From Candidatus Gastranaerophilales bacterium (GTDB lineage: Bacteria > Cyanobacteriota > Vampirovibrionia > Gastranaerophilales > Gastranaerophilaceae), in the NCBI GenBank assembly GCA_944322745.1, contig CALUPV010000002.1, positions 268,586 to 332,585 of the forward strand: DNA of 64,000 nt, given 5' to 3'. The notes beneath the pieces were generated by a model. It did not search any database. It was not told the DNA's origin and saw only the letters and a program-made list of their open reading frames with translations. Shown here piece after piece: positions 9,475 through 18,424 of this stretch. The position numbers were made by a program, and so were the translations under genes. Position 1 is the stretch's first letter. Each line of letters opens with the position of its first letter.

Positions 9475-9704
9475 GTAATTATTATTTAAAGATAATTTTT
9501 TTTTAATATCTTTTTTATTTGCTAAATTTCAATTTCGCAAATTTTTAGTAGTTCTAAACAATCTTTTTACAAAGTATTTTAATAAAAAACAAAAGATAAT
9601 TATTAACATTTGTAAACCTGATTTTTTTTGTTTAGCATTTTGAAAAAAAAAAAAAACTTTATATAAAAGTAAAAAGTATTTACTAAAAACGAGGAGGAAA
9701 AGGG

Positions 9705-10508
9705 ATGAATGCAAATTCATTGGGTACAAATGTTGCTGGGATTAATCAGGTTCCAGAGGTAAAAAAAGAACAGGAAAAAGCTGTTAAAAATACCGTTGAA
9801 GAACAGTTAATTGATTTTTCATTTTCAGGAAATACAAGCTCTGAGATTGGTGATGTGCTTATTTCAACTGAAGATTATTTACCGGATATGGATACCGATG
9901 GAGATGGACAAGTTATCAAAAATGAAATTATTGAATTCATAAAATCATTATTTCACAAAGATGAAAATGCAGATTTAACAGATAAGTTAGATGCAAATGG
10001 CGATGGTGTAATAACTCAAGAAGAAGTTGATACATATAACAAAGCAAATCCGAGTGAAGAATTAGATAAAACCGATTTGGAAACAATAGACGAAGTTGTT
10101 GAAGAAGAAGAAAAAGATTATTTACCTGAACTAGATGCTAACGGTGATGGTAAAGTTTCTGAAGATGAAATTCTTGGATTCTTTGAGGAAAAACTTAAGG
10201 GATCTGAGGAGGAAGAAGATATATCAGCTAAAATTGATGCTAACGGTGATGGTATAATTACCCAGGAAGAATTGGATGATTATAACTACAGAACTCAAGA
10301 TATAAGAGGTGAATTAGATGCTAATGGTGACGGAATTATAACTCAAGATGAAGTTGATAATTATAATAAAGGAAACGAAGGTAAAGAGGAAGATACTCCA
10401 TTTACTCCAATTAACCCATTTGGTCCTGGTTTCAGCTTGGAAGGTGATGGAAAATTTACTCTTAAACCTCTAGATATATCTTTTAGACAAGAACATATAC
10501 TATGTTAA
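9705..10508 (+). CDS. Acidic protein with five EF-hand-type calcium-binding loops
   Basis: 267 residues, strongly acidic. Five D-x-[DN]-x-D-G-x-[IV] loops are visible: DTDGDGQVIKNE, DANGDGVITQEE, DANGDGKVSEDE, DANGDGIITQEE and DANGDGIITQDE. Each is followed by a helical flank, as in dockerin/EF-hand repeats. There is no signal peptide or membrane segment, so it is either cytoplasmic or exported by an unrecognised route. The ATG has a very strong ribosome-binding site (GAGGAGG). Repeats 2, 4 and 5 are almost identical in the loop, which suggests recent internal duplication. It has its own terminator downstream. Function is probably calcium binding or sensing; the partner is unknown. Confidence 0.8.
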   Translation: MNANSLGTNVAGINQVPEVKKEQEKAVKNTVEEQLIDFSFSGNTSSEIGDVLISTEDYLPDMDTDGDGQVIKNEIIEFIKSLFHKDENADLTDKLDANGDGVITQEEVDTYNKANPSEELDKTDLETIDEVVEEEEKDYLPELDANGDGKVSEDEILGFFEEKLKGSEEEEDISAKIDANGDGIITQEELDDYNYRTQDIRGELDANGDGIITQDEVDNYNKGNEGKEEDTPFTPINPFGPGFSLEGDGKFTLKPLDISFRQEHILC

Positions 10509-10602
10509 AAGTAGAGTGACTCAACTTTCTATATAAATATATTTGATTACAAACATTAAAAGACCTTAAAGGTTATTAAGAGAGAATTCTCCCCCCCCAT
10601 AT

Positions 10603-10638
10603 AAAAGATGTACATTATTAATTTAGTGTACATCTTTT
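10603..10638 (+). terminator. Intrinsic terminator after the EF-hand gene
   Basis: A perfect 12-bp inverted repeat, AAAAGATGTACA and its complement, encloses a 12-base loop, and the downstream arm ends in TTTT. It sits about 95 bases after the EF-hand stop codon. A run of eight C lies just before it at 10591-10598. Confidence 0.75.
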
Positions 10639-10694
10639 AAATATTTTTATAATAAAATCTTTTAATTTCTTTTAAATATTGATAATATGTTGGA

Positions 10695-11642
10695 ATGAAT
10701 AAAGTTTTGGTTATATTGTCTGACAATAATAAAGGTAAATTTATTTCAAAGGGCTTTTCTTCTGCGTTTAAAGATTTATCTTATTTTGTATATGAAAAAA
10801 AAATATATGATTTAAATGTTGAAGAAATAAAAAAAATTAGTCCTAAAATAATATTCATTTTTTGGACTGATGTTACACAAGTCGATGCATTATGTAATTT
10901 TCTTCAAAATTACAATTCTTCTGATTCGATTTTTATACACTGTGCAGATCTATTAAAAGATATTGCTTTTGATTGTATAAATAAAAAAAATCATTACTTA
11001 TTTTATTCTGATTCAAAATCAAAAAGAAATAAGTATATACCTGCAATTGATTCAAAAGAATATAAGACAAAGTTTAGGGGTTTTAATTATGATATAACCT
11101 TTTCCGGTAATCCTGCATTTAGACATAGAGAATTAATTTTAGCAAAATTGATATATAATTTTGGACCTATCAATATATTTTGCAGGTCTTTTGATTTTTA
11201 TAAAAGTGTAGAAGAAATACAAAAACTAAAAATATTTGATGATTATTTTCTTGAAATATATAGGAATTCATACAGAGGCTATGTTGAGACACAAAAAGAA
11301 CTTTCAAAAATATATGCTTCTTCTAAAATAAATATTGATATGGCCAAAGATTGTGATAAAAGTATTAGTTACAGATGCCTTGAAATATTGGCATCAGGTG
11401 GTTTCTTGATAGCTCCAAAAAGCAAAGAGCTTATTACTAAGTTTGAAGATGGAATAGATCTTGAAACATATTTGAGTACTGATGAACTGGTAGATAAAAT
11501 AAGATTTTATCTTTCTAACCTAAATATTGCTCAATATATTGCAATCAATGGTAAAAAGAATACAGTTAGTAATCATTCTTTTTATGATAGACTAAAGAAG
11601 ATGTTAAAGGTGATTTATGGTAAAAATTTTAGTAATAGATGA
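10695..11642 (+). CDS. CgeB-like glycosyltransferase
   Basis: 315 residues. The C-terminal half matches the glycosyltransferase domain of CgeB-like proteins (GT-B fold, Glyco_trans_1_2 type): LSKIYASSKINIDM, then SISYRCLEILASGGFLIAPKSKEL, and YLSTDELVDKIRFYL. The N-terminal half has the Rossmann-like start (MNKVLVILSDNNKGKFISKGF). Acceptor and donor sugar are unknown. It is probably cytoplasmic, working on a surface polysaccharide or protein. Its last 26 bases overlap the start of the response-regulator gene in another frame, so the two are co-transcribed. A TTGATAATATG stretch just upstream of the ATG could be a -10 region. Confidence 0.75.
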   Translation: MNKVLVILSDNNKGKFISKGFSSAFKDLSYFVYEKKIYDLNVEEIKKISPKIIFIFWTDVTQVDALCNFLQNYNSSDSIFIHCADLLKDIAFDCINKKNHYLFYSDSKSKRNKYIPAIDSKEYKTKFRGFNYDITFSGNPAFRHRELILAKLIYNFGPINIFCRSFDFYKSVEEIQKLKIFDDYFLEIYRNSYRGYVETQKELSKIYASSKINIDMAKDCDKSISYRCLEILASGGFLIAPKSKELITKFEDGIDLETYLSTDELVDKIRFYLSNLNIAQYIAINGKKNTVSNHSFYDRLKKMLKVIYGKNFSNR

Positions 11643-12330
11643 TGATGTAGCTATTAATGAGCTTATAAAAGTAAATTTGGAATTAGCTTTTTATAAAGTA
11701 ATTACTGCTCTTGACGGAAATAAAGGTTATGCCTTAGCAAAACAAGAATTACCTGATTTGATAATATTAGACGTTATGATGCCTGAAGTAGACGGGTATA
11801 CAGTTGCAAAAAGAATAAGAGAAAATGAAGAAACAAAAGACATACCAATAATCATGCTTACAGCATTAAATATGCTTCAAAATAAGGTACAGGGGTTTAA
11901 TATTGGTGTTGATGATTATTTGTGTAAACCTTTTGAAATGGAAGAGCTCTTAGTGCGAATAAAAGCATTGCTTAAAAGGACGAATAATATCCCAAAATCT
12001 TTTGCGGTTAAAGAGGTCTTGACACAAGGTGATATTACTTTAATTCCTGAAACATATTCTATTGAAATTAATGGACAACAAGTTAAAGTTACTCCAATAG
12101 AGTTTGATATTGTAAATTTGTTAATGCAAAATTATGGAAATATGGTATCAAGTGCAAAAATATTGAATGATGTTTGGGGCTATTCTGCAGATGATGCAGT
12201 AGAAACAATAAGAGTCCATATGCGTCATATCAGAACAAAAATTGATAAAATTTCTAACGGTAAAAAATACATAGAAACAATTTATGGCGGGGGATATAGG
12301 TTAGTTCCTGACGGCTCGGCAAAAAAATAA
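11617..12330 (+). CDS. OmpR/PhoB-family response regulator, RpaB-like
   Basis: Two-component DNA-binding regulator, 237 residues. The receiver domain spans 1-120 with acidic pocket D8-D10, phospho-acceptor D52 in LIILDVMMPEVDGY, T82-region MLTA and the conserved Lys in CKPFEMEEL. A winged-helix Trans_reg_C domain (about 130-232) ends in RTKI..ISNGKKYIETIYGGGYRLV. The receiver resembles the cyanobacterial RpaB type, which is part of why I suggest a cyanobacterium-related host; that is a resemblance, not a proven orthology. No histidine kinase is adjacent. The start lies inside the preceding glycosyltransferase gene, with AGG upstream. Confidence 0.88.
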   Translation: MVKILVIDDDVAINELIKVNLELAFYKVITALDGNKGYALAKQELPDLIILDVMMPEVDGYTVAKRIRENEETKDIPIIMLTALNMLQNKVQGFNIGVDDYLCKPFEMEELLVRIKALLKRTNNIPKSFAVKEVLTQGDITLIPETYSIEINGQQVKVTPIEFDIVNLLMQNYGNMVSSAKILNDVWGYSADDAVETIRVHMRHIRTKIDKISNGKKYIETIYGGGYRLVPDGSAKK

Positions 12331-12377
12331 TAATTAACTTATGAGCAAAAAAAAATATTTTTATATTTAATCAAAGT

Positions 12378-12752
12378 ATGAAAATTATCGGTACTCAAAA
12401 TTCTGTATTTAATTTTTGTTCAAAGAAAACATTTAAAAAAATGTTTGATAAGTGTGCATATTCTGGCGAAGGGTTTGCACCATATGATACAAGGACAATT
12501 GAACATATAATTCCTGTTGTAAAAGGTGGTGAAAATGAATTTTCTAATTATTTAGTTGTTAGAAGAAGTTGGAATATGGACAGAAGTGATCAGCCCTTGG
12601 ATGAATTTATAAAAGAAAATCCTCAAGTAAAAGAAAATATAGTTGCAGCTGTTAATTCGAAAGAAGGTCAAATAATTGAAGGTATAAATTGGGCTGATGA
12701 AGTTAAAAAGACTTTGTTAAAAGAAATAGGATATGATATTTTCAAGCAATAA
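12378..12752 (+). CDS. HNH-type nuclease-like protein
   Basis: 124 residues. The HNH pattern is visible as TIEHIIPVVKGGENEFSNYLVV followed by RSWN..RSD, with the first His in EHIIP and the Asn/His-like positions in N.FSN and SWN. The usual structural CxxC pair is reduced to a single cysteine (CAYSGEGF), so it may lack the stabilising zinc. It could be a housekeeping HNH protein of unknown substrate; nothing phage-like surrounds it. It stands alone, 47 bases after the regulator gene, and ends in a bidirectional terminator. Confidence 0.65.
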   Translation: MKIIGTQNSVFNFCSKKTFKKMFDKCAYSGEGFAPYDTRTIEHIIPVVKGGENEFSNYLVVRRSWNMDRSDQPLDEFIKENPQVKENIVAAVNSKEGQIIEGINWADEVKKTLLKEIGYDIFKQ

Positions 12753-12754
12753 AA

Positions 12755-12780
12755 AAGGTTGATATTAGTATCAACCTTTA
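12755..12780. terminator. Bidirectional intrinsic terminator
   Basis: An 11-bp perfect inverted repeat (AAAGGTTGATA with its complement) around a TTAG loop, A-rich on one side and T-rich on the other, lies between the convergent HNH and Ser-rich genes. It can serve both strands. Confidence 0.85.
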
Positions 12781-12793
12781 ACATTTTATATTT

Positions 12794-14086
12794 TTATTTT
12801 TGTTTGAAATCAAACTCTATTTTTGCTTCAATAGTTGCTTCACTTACAAATTTGTTATAAGTAATACTATCAGGATCTTCTCCATTATTTTCCTGCTTAT
12901 AGGTACTAATTTTCTCTTCAAGAATTTCATCAAATTTTTCTAACTTTTCTTTATATTCTTGCGAACTAAGTATATTTCCGTCTGTAAAGCTTATTTCATA
13001 TTCAACGCCATTTATTCTTATTGTTGAAGATGAACTACCACCGGTAGAACCTAATCCATTCTTTTCTATTAAAGCCAGATTGTCTTCAAAGCTTCTTGAC
13101 CCACCCCATTGACCTGGAGCATCCCCATTTGCTGTATAGACAGCTCTTACTGCTGTTGATACATCTAATGTATTTTCACTGTATAAATCAGCAATCGTAC
13201 TTGTGCCTTCGAATTCGCCATTATTTATCATCATTTCAAGATTATCCATTAACTCAAAATAATCATCTTCTCTTCCGATAAAGTCAGCTTTAGAAATACA
13301 TTCATATCCGCCTAATGTATCAAGAATGCTTGAAAGATTTATTTCTGCACCATTTGCAACACCATCAGGAATTAAACAATCAGAAAAAATCATGCTTCCT
13401 TTTTTACCATTCTTATCTGTCAAAATTTTTGCGTCTTTATCATAAACAGCATCGTAAACTTCATCATATATTGCATTGATTTTCTCTTCATCATTTCCTG
13501 CTTCTGCAATCTTTGCTTTTAAATCATCAGGCAGTTCTACTAATGAAAAGGAATATGTTCTGTTTTGCCAACTTGAAGCATTCCCAACTGCATCAATTCT
13601 AATACCTAATAAAGCAAGTTGTTTTACACCAATAGAATCTTTTGTTCCGAATAAGTTTCTTAAGTTTTGATCGCCTGCATTATTTATTACTTCTTCAAGT
13701 TTTTCTTGAATATATAAATCTAATTCGCTATCGAAAGATAAAGCAATTGCATCGGCAATCTGAACATTTTCTTCATCACCGGTAATTTGTCCGTCACCGT
13801 CAACGTCCATTGTGACCAGCCATTCTTTATTTTGAAGAAATTCTTCGATTCTATCATATCCGTCTACTATATTTCTGTTAAATAATTTATCATAATTTCG
13901 CAAATCATATACACATTCTTTTGCACTAGAATATTTTTTTTCATTTTGCTCATATTTTTCAAAAATTGAATAATATGAGTTATTGCTTGAAGAAGATGAT
14001 GAACTTCCTCTGCTGGAACTTGAAGAACTTGATGAACTTGAACCACTGTACTTCTGTTTTATTGCTTCATAAGAAATTTGTGCCAT
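12794..14086 (-). CDS. Unknown Ser-rich protein with one EF-hand loop
   Basis: 430 residues, no recognised family. Residues about 15-36 are nearly all serine, broken once by Arg-Gly, a disordered linker. The body is acidic and mostly helical. One EF-hand-type loop is visible at about residue 94 (DVDGDGQITGDE). There is no signal peptide or membrane segment. It resembles the other EF-hand proteins of this window in composition only. The N terminus (MAQISYEAIKQKYSG) looks ordered before the Ser run, so that end may be a targeting or interaction element. It has a GAGAAAG ribosome-binding site just before the ATG. Confidence 0.7.
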   Translation of the reverse strand: MAQISYEAIKQKYSGSSSSSSSSSSRGSSSSSSSNNSYYSIFEKYEQNEKKYSSAKECVYDLRNYDKLFNRNIVDGYDRIEEFLQNKEWLVTMDVDGDGQITGDEENVQIADAIALSFDSELDLYIQEKLEEVINNAGDQNLRNLFGTKDSIGVKQLALLGIRIDAVGNASSWQNRTYSFSLVELPDDLKAKIAEAGNDEEKINAIYDEVYDAVYDKDAKILTDKNGKKGSMIFSDCLIPDGVANGAEINLSSILDTLGGYECISKADFIGREDDYFELMDNLEMMINNGEFEGTSTIADLYSENTLDVSTAVRAVYTANGDAPGQWGGSRSFEDNLALIEKNGLGSTGGSSSSTIRINGVEYEISFTDGNILSSQEYKEKLEKFDEILEEKISTYKQENNGEDPDSITYNKFVSEATIEAKIEFDFKQK

Positions 14087-14375
14087 AATATTTCTCTTTC
14101 TCTTTTATCCTTATATAGATAAAGTATATTTGATAAATTAAATTAACAATTAAATATAAAATATTAAGAAAAATTAAGAAACACATATGTGAACATATAA
14201 AAAATATATCTTTTATGTTTCTTGTAGTGTATCATTAATATATATTATTTTGTATATTTGGAGATTTTATCATTCTGTGTGATGTTGTAAAATGTATACA
14301 AATTTTAAATATTAGTTTATTTTTTAATTATAATATATAATTGTTTCTTGTATTTGGTAGTAAAAGGAGAGTACA

Positions 14376-16796
14376 ATGATATTTTTTGAAAAATGCCAAA
14401 GCTCTGTTAAAAAGTTATTTGCTGCGTTCGCATTAGCTATTTTTATTGGAGTACCGGCATTTGCCGGAGAGGCAAATCTTGTAGTTCCAAAGATTGAAGG
14501 AGACAATTTTAATCTTTTAGTTGCTGGTATTATTGTTTCTGTTCTTGGTCTTATATGGGGGCTTATTGCTTATGGACAAATTAAATCAGTTAAAGCTCAT
14601 AAAGCAATGATAGAAATAGGTAATACTATTTTTGAAACATGTAAAACATATCTTATCCAACAAGGAAAATTTTTAATTGTATTAGAAATTTTAATTGCAA
14701 TTTGTATTGCATTTTATTTTGGTTTCTTGCAAGAAATGTCAGTTAAAAATGTCTTAATTATATTAATTGCATCTGTTGTTGGTATTTTAGGTTCATATGG
14801 TGTTGCTTGGTTTGGTATAAGAATGAATACTTTAGCAAATGCAAGAACATCATTTACTGCACTTAAAAATAAGCCTTTGGATATTTTGAATATTCCTTTA
14901 AAAGCAGGCATGAGTATTGGTGTATTATTGGTAAGTGTTGAACTTATTGTAATGCTTACAATCTTGTTGTTTGTTCCGGGGCATTTGGCAGGTGCTTGTT
15001 TTATCGGATTCGCAATTGGCGAATCATTAGGAGCTTCAGCACTTCGTGTAGCAGGTGGTATTTTTACAAAGATTGCCGATATTGGATCTGATTTGATGAA
15101 AATTCAATTTGGAATAAAAGAAGATGATCCGAGAAATCCCGGAGTTATTGCTGATTGTACCGGTGATAATGCCGGAGATTCAATAGGACCTACTGCAGAC
15201 GGATTTGAAACATATGGTGTTACAGGAGTTGCTCTTGTTAGTTTTATACTTTTAGGTGTTTTCCCTGAATATCAAATTCAACTATTAACATGGATTTTCG
15301 TAATGAGATACCTAATGATTATTACTTCTGTGGTTGCATATGGAGTAAATAATTTGTTAAATAAAGTTCTTTTTGGCAAAAAACCAGATTTTGACTTTGA
15401 AGCTCCTTTGACAAATTTAGTTTGGTTAACATCTATATTATCAATTGCTATGACTTTTGGAGTAAGCCATTATTTACTTGGGACAATGCCAAATAATTTA
15501 TGGTTAACTCTTTCAATTATAATCAGCTGTGGTACATTAGGTGCTGCTTTAATTCCTGAATTTACAAAGGTGTTTACTTCACCAAAAGCGAAACATACTT
15601 CAGAAGTTGTTACTGCCTCAAAAGAAGGTGGTGCTTCATTGACAATATTATCAGGTATAGTATCCGGTAATTTTTCTGGTTTTTGGATAGGTCTTGTAAT
15701 TGTTGCATTAATGACAATGTCATATTTTGCAAGTTTACATATACCTTCAGAAATAATGATTTATTCATCAGTATTTGCATTTGGTTTAGTTGCATTTGGT
15801 TTCTTGGGAATGGGGCCTGTTACAATTGCAGTTGATAGCTATGGTCCGGTTACTGATAATGCTCAATCAGTTTATGAATTATCATTGATTGAAGAAATTC
15901 CAAATGTAGCTGATGAAATAAAAAATGAATTTGGATTTGAGCCAAACTTTGATAATGCAAAGAAATTTCTGGAACAAAATGATGGAGCCGGTAATACATT
16001 TAAAGCTACATCAAAACCTGTATTGATTGGTACAGCTGTAGTTGGTGCTACAACAATGATTTTCTCTTTGATTTTAGTTATAAAAGAAACATTGGGAATT
16101 GAACCTGAAGCAATTTTAAATTTATTAAATCCATATACAATTTTAGGCTTGTTAATGGGTGGTGCTGTAATATATTGGTTCTCGGGTGCTTCTATGCAAG
16201 CAGTTACTACAGGTGCATACAGAGCCGTTGAATATATTTCAAACCATATTAAGCTGGGTGAATGTGATGATAAAAAAGCAAATGTAGACAATTCAAAAGA
16301 AGTTGTAAGAATTTGTACTGAGTATGCGCAGAAAGGTATGTTAAATATATTTATTGCATTATTTGCTTTTGCACTTGCATTTGCGTGTTTATCAGCTCCA
16401 ATGGCTGAAAACGTAAATCCTGTATCCTTCTTTGTAAGTTACTTAATAGGGATTGCTGTTTTTGGTTTATTCCAAGCTGTATTTATGGCAAATGCCGGCG
16501 GATGTTGGGATAATGCTAAAAAGATTGTAGAAGTTGATTTATGTGAGAAAGGAACACCGTTACATGATGCAACAGTTGTTGGTGATACAGTTGGTGATCC
16601 ATTTAAAGATACTTCATCTGTTGCAATGAATCCAATTATTAAATTTACGACATTATTCGGTTTACTTGCTATGGAAATTGCGATTGCTCCTTCTTTTAAG
16701 GAAGCTGCTCCTATTGTAGGTGTAGTCTTATTTATAGTTGCAATTGTCTTTGTCATACGTTCATTCTATGCAATGAGAATACCGACAGATAAATAA
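14376..16796 (+). CDS. hppA: Membrane-bound ion-pumping pyrophosphatase, divergent
   Basis: Couples pyrophosphate hydrolysis to H+ (or Na+) export across the inner membrane. 806 residues, longer than the usual 660-770, starting with a cleavable-looking signal ending in AFA-GE. Catalytic motifs are recognisable: EDDPRNPGVIADCTGDNAGD, GPTADGFETYG, and near the C terminus NAGGCWDNAKK and GDTVGDPFKDTSS. The position that separates subclasses reads G539-N-T-F-K543-A. Lys there is the mark of K+-independent enzymes, typically proton pumps. The first acidic motif is one residue shorter than usual and has Gln where KVE is expected. An AGGAGA ribosome-binding site precedes the ATG. Confidence 0.9.
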   Translation: MIFFEKCQSSVKKLFAAFALAIFIGVPAFAGEANLVVPKIEGDNFNLLVAGIIVSVLGLIWGLIAYGQIKSVKAHKAMIEIGNTIFETCKTYLIQQGKFLIVLEILIAICIAFYFGFLQEMSVKNVLIILIASVVGILGSYGVAWFGIRMNTLANARTSFTALKNKPLDILNIPLKAGMSIGVLLVSVELIVMLTILLFVPGHLAGACFIGFAIGESLGASALRVAGGIFTKIADIGSDLMKIQFGIKEDDPRNPGVIADCTGDNAGDSIGPTADGFETYGVTGVALVSFILLGVFPEYQIQLLTWIFVMRYLMIITSVVAYGVNNLLNKVLFGKKPDFDFEAPLTNLVWLTSILSIAMTFGVSHYLLGTMPNNLWLTLSIIISCGTLGAALIPEFTKVFTSPKAKHTSEVVTASKEGGASLTILSGIVSGNFSGFWIGLVIVALMTMSYFASLHIPSEIMIYSSVFAFGLVAFGFLGMGPVTIAVDSYGPVTDNAQSVYELSLIEEIPNVADEIKNEFGFEPNFDNAKKFLEQNDGAGNTFKATSKPVLIGTAVVGATTMIFSLILVIKETLGIEPEAILNLLNPYTILGLLMGGAVIYWFSGASMQAVTTGAYRAVEYISNHIKLGECDDKKANVDNSKEVVRICTEYAQKGMLNIFIALFAFALAFACLSAPMAENVNPVSFFVSYLIGIAVFGLFQAVFMANAGGCWDNAKKIVEVDLCEKGTPLHDATVVGDTVGDPFKDTSSVAMNPIIKFTTLFGLLAMEIAIAPSFKEAAPIVGVVLFIVAIVFVIRSFYAMRIPTDK

Positions 16797-16804
16797 ATTA
16801 TAAA

Positions 16805-16845
16805 AAAAAGAAAGGGCAAGAAATTTTTCTTGCCCTTTCTTTTTT
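16805..16845. terminator. Bidirectional intrinsic terminator
   Basis: A long stem with arms AAAGAAAGGGCAAGAAA and its complement, A-rich before and T-rich after, sits between the convergent pyrophosphatase and pentapeptide-repeat genes. Confidence 0.88.
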
Positions 16846-16860
16846 CTAAAAAACCAAATA

Positions 16861-17379
16861 TTAATAGTCAGAAACAGAACTTTCTTCTTCTTCTTCCGAA
16901 TCTTCTTTATTATAATTTGTGTCAAAGTCATCTGGCAAAAGATCATTATCTGGCCAAATAGTTGTTTCATCTGCTCTCGTTGCAGCCAAATTATTACTTG
17001 CAGAAAAATCAGAATCTGTTAAATCTGCTTCTTTAACAATACATCCGGCCATGTCTGCATCTGTAAAATTGCAATAATTTACTGTTGCATAACTATAATC
17101 TGTACCATTTAATATTGCTTCAGAAAAATCACTTTCTATGATATTTGCTCTTGTAAAATCTGCTGCATTTAAATCTGCTGCAGTAAAATTACAGTTAGAA
17201 AGATGGGCATCCGTAAAAGATGTACCGGCCAGTTCCGTGTTTGAAAAATCTATTTCTTCTAAAGTAATGTTTGAAAAATCCAGTTCTGTCAGGTCAAGCT
17301 CCTCAACAGATTTCTTATATGAATTATACTCTTCAGGATTTTTAATAATTAATTCTGCGAGTTCTTCTTTTGAATACAT
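16861..17379 (-). CDS. Pentapeptide-repeat protein
   Basis: 172 residues. Between about residues 27 and 135 the sequence follows the five-residue pattern A(D/N)(L/F)xx with Leu/Phe at the centre: ELDFSN, EIDFSN, GTSFTD, NCNFTAADLNAADFTRAN, ESDFSEA, GTDYSY, NYCNFTDADMAG, KEADLTDSDFSAS. This folds as a right-handed quadrilateral beta helix. A helical, Glu-rich N terminus precedes it and a very acidic tail follows. Cyanobacteria and relatives are rich in such proteins. Role unknown; some members mimic DNA to protect gyrase, but nothing here points to that. An AAGGAGA motif precedes the start. Confidence 0.85.
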   Translation of the reverse strand: MYSKEELAELIIKNPEEYNSYKKSVEELDLTELDFSNITLEEIDFSNTELAGTSFTDAHLSNCNFTAADLNAADFTRANIIESDFSEAILNGTDYSYATVNYCNFTDADMAGCIVKEADLTDSDFSASNNLAATRADETTIWPDNDLLPDDFDTNYNKEDSEEEEESSVSDY

Positions 17380-17578
17380 TTAATATTCTCCTTTTTTTCT
17401 CTACCTCATAATATATACTAACCATATTCTTATTCCACAATTGTATAATTTTATAACATTATTATTTTCTTATTTATTTTTTTATTGTCAAGATTTTATA
17501 TTTTAAGGGCAATTTTTTTTTCTTGTTTGTTTTTATATTAACATAAGGGTGGTTTTATAAGGTCTTGTTATTTTGAGT

Positions 17579-18385
17579 ATGTTTAATAAGGTAGGACAAA
17601 TTAATATTGCTAATACTGGTAATGTGCCTAGTTCAAGCTTAGGAAAAAATAAACCTGTGTTTAACTCTTATTCCTTTCAAAAGGATATATATGTTAAATC
17701 AGTACCAGTAAAACAAGCTACAGTATCAAAAAACAATACAACATTACCTATATCAAGTTTTTATTCTCCGAAACAACTTTTAAATGCATATTTAAATCCT
17801 TCATATTTGAATTTTTTGGTTAATACAAATCCCAATATAAATGATATATTAAGTTCAAAGGGTATACAAACAAAGGTTTATCCTGAAAATGTAAGAAATA
17901 TAATAAATTCACATATAACAACAACGACGGCTTTTGCTCTTCAGATTGCAAATACAATGGAACTTTCTCAATCTGATAAACAAGTTTTGGAACAAGCATG
18001 TGTTTTTCATGATATTGGAAAAGTTTTGATTCCTAAAGAAATAATAGAAAAACACGGAATTTTAACAAGTGAAGAAAAACAAATAATGAGTTTACATGCT
18101 GAATTAGGTTCTGAATTATTATCATCAACCGGAATAAATGAAAGAGTTATTAACTTAGTAAAAAACCACCATAATGCAGGTAACAATACAGATATATTAG
18201 GACAAATACTGTCTGTCGCTGATATATATTCAGCGCTAAGAGAAACCAGAAGCTATAAAGAAGCTTTAACGGAAAGTGAAGCATTAAAAATCTTAGACCA
18301 AAAAGCCCAAAATGGGGAAGTAAGTACAGAAGTAGTAAATGCTTTAAAAGCATCTTTAAATTCAAAATCTGTAAATGCTGCATAA
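17579..18385 (+). CDS. HD-domain phosphohydrolase-like protein, HD-GYP without GYP
   Basis: About 268 residues. Residues 1-100 are Asn/Ser-rich and probably disordered. An HD domain follows: HITTTTAFALQIANTM, VFHDIGKVLIPKEII, LHAELGSELL, VKNHHNAGNNTD, ILSVADIYSAL, and SYKEALTESEALKIL. The order is that of HD-GYP phosphodiesterases, including the T.RSYKEA motif, but the GYP segment is replaced by NNTD. Cyclic-di-GMP hydrolysis is therefore uncertain; it may be a plain metal-dependent phosphohydrolase. I take the ATG at 17579; a TTG at 17573 is in frame. No strong ribosome-binding site is visible. Confidence 0.75.
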   Translation: MFNKVGQINIANTGNVPSSSLGKNKPVFNSYSFQKDIYVKSVPVKQATVSKNNTTLPISSFYSPKQLLNAYLNPSYLNFLVNTNPNINDILSSKGIQTKVYPENVRNIINSHITTTTAFALQIANTMELSQSDKQVLEQACVFHDIGKVLIPKEIIEKHGILTSEEKQIMSLHAELGSELLSSTGINERVINLVKNHHNAGNNTDILGQILSVADIYSALRETRSYKEALTESEALKILDQKAQNGEVSTEVVNALKASLNSKSVNAA

Positions 18386-18420
18386 AAAAAGAACCCTGAA
18401 AAGGGTTCTTTTTGTTTTTT
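18386..18420. terminator. Bidirectional intrinsic terminator
   Basis: A perfect stem AAAAAGAACCCT / AGGGTTCTTTTT around GAAA, followed by a T-rich tail, lies between the convergent HD-domain gene and rpmB. Confidence 0.88.
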
Positions 18421-18424
18421 AATT

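Noticed and set aside
15872..16756. Two minus-strand open frames (139 and 105 codons)
   Set aside because: Antisense to the pyrophosphatase gene, whose motifs prove the plus frame.
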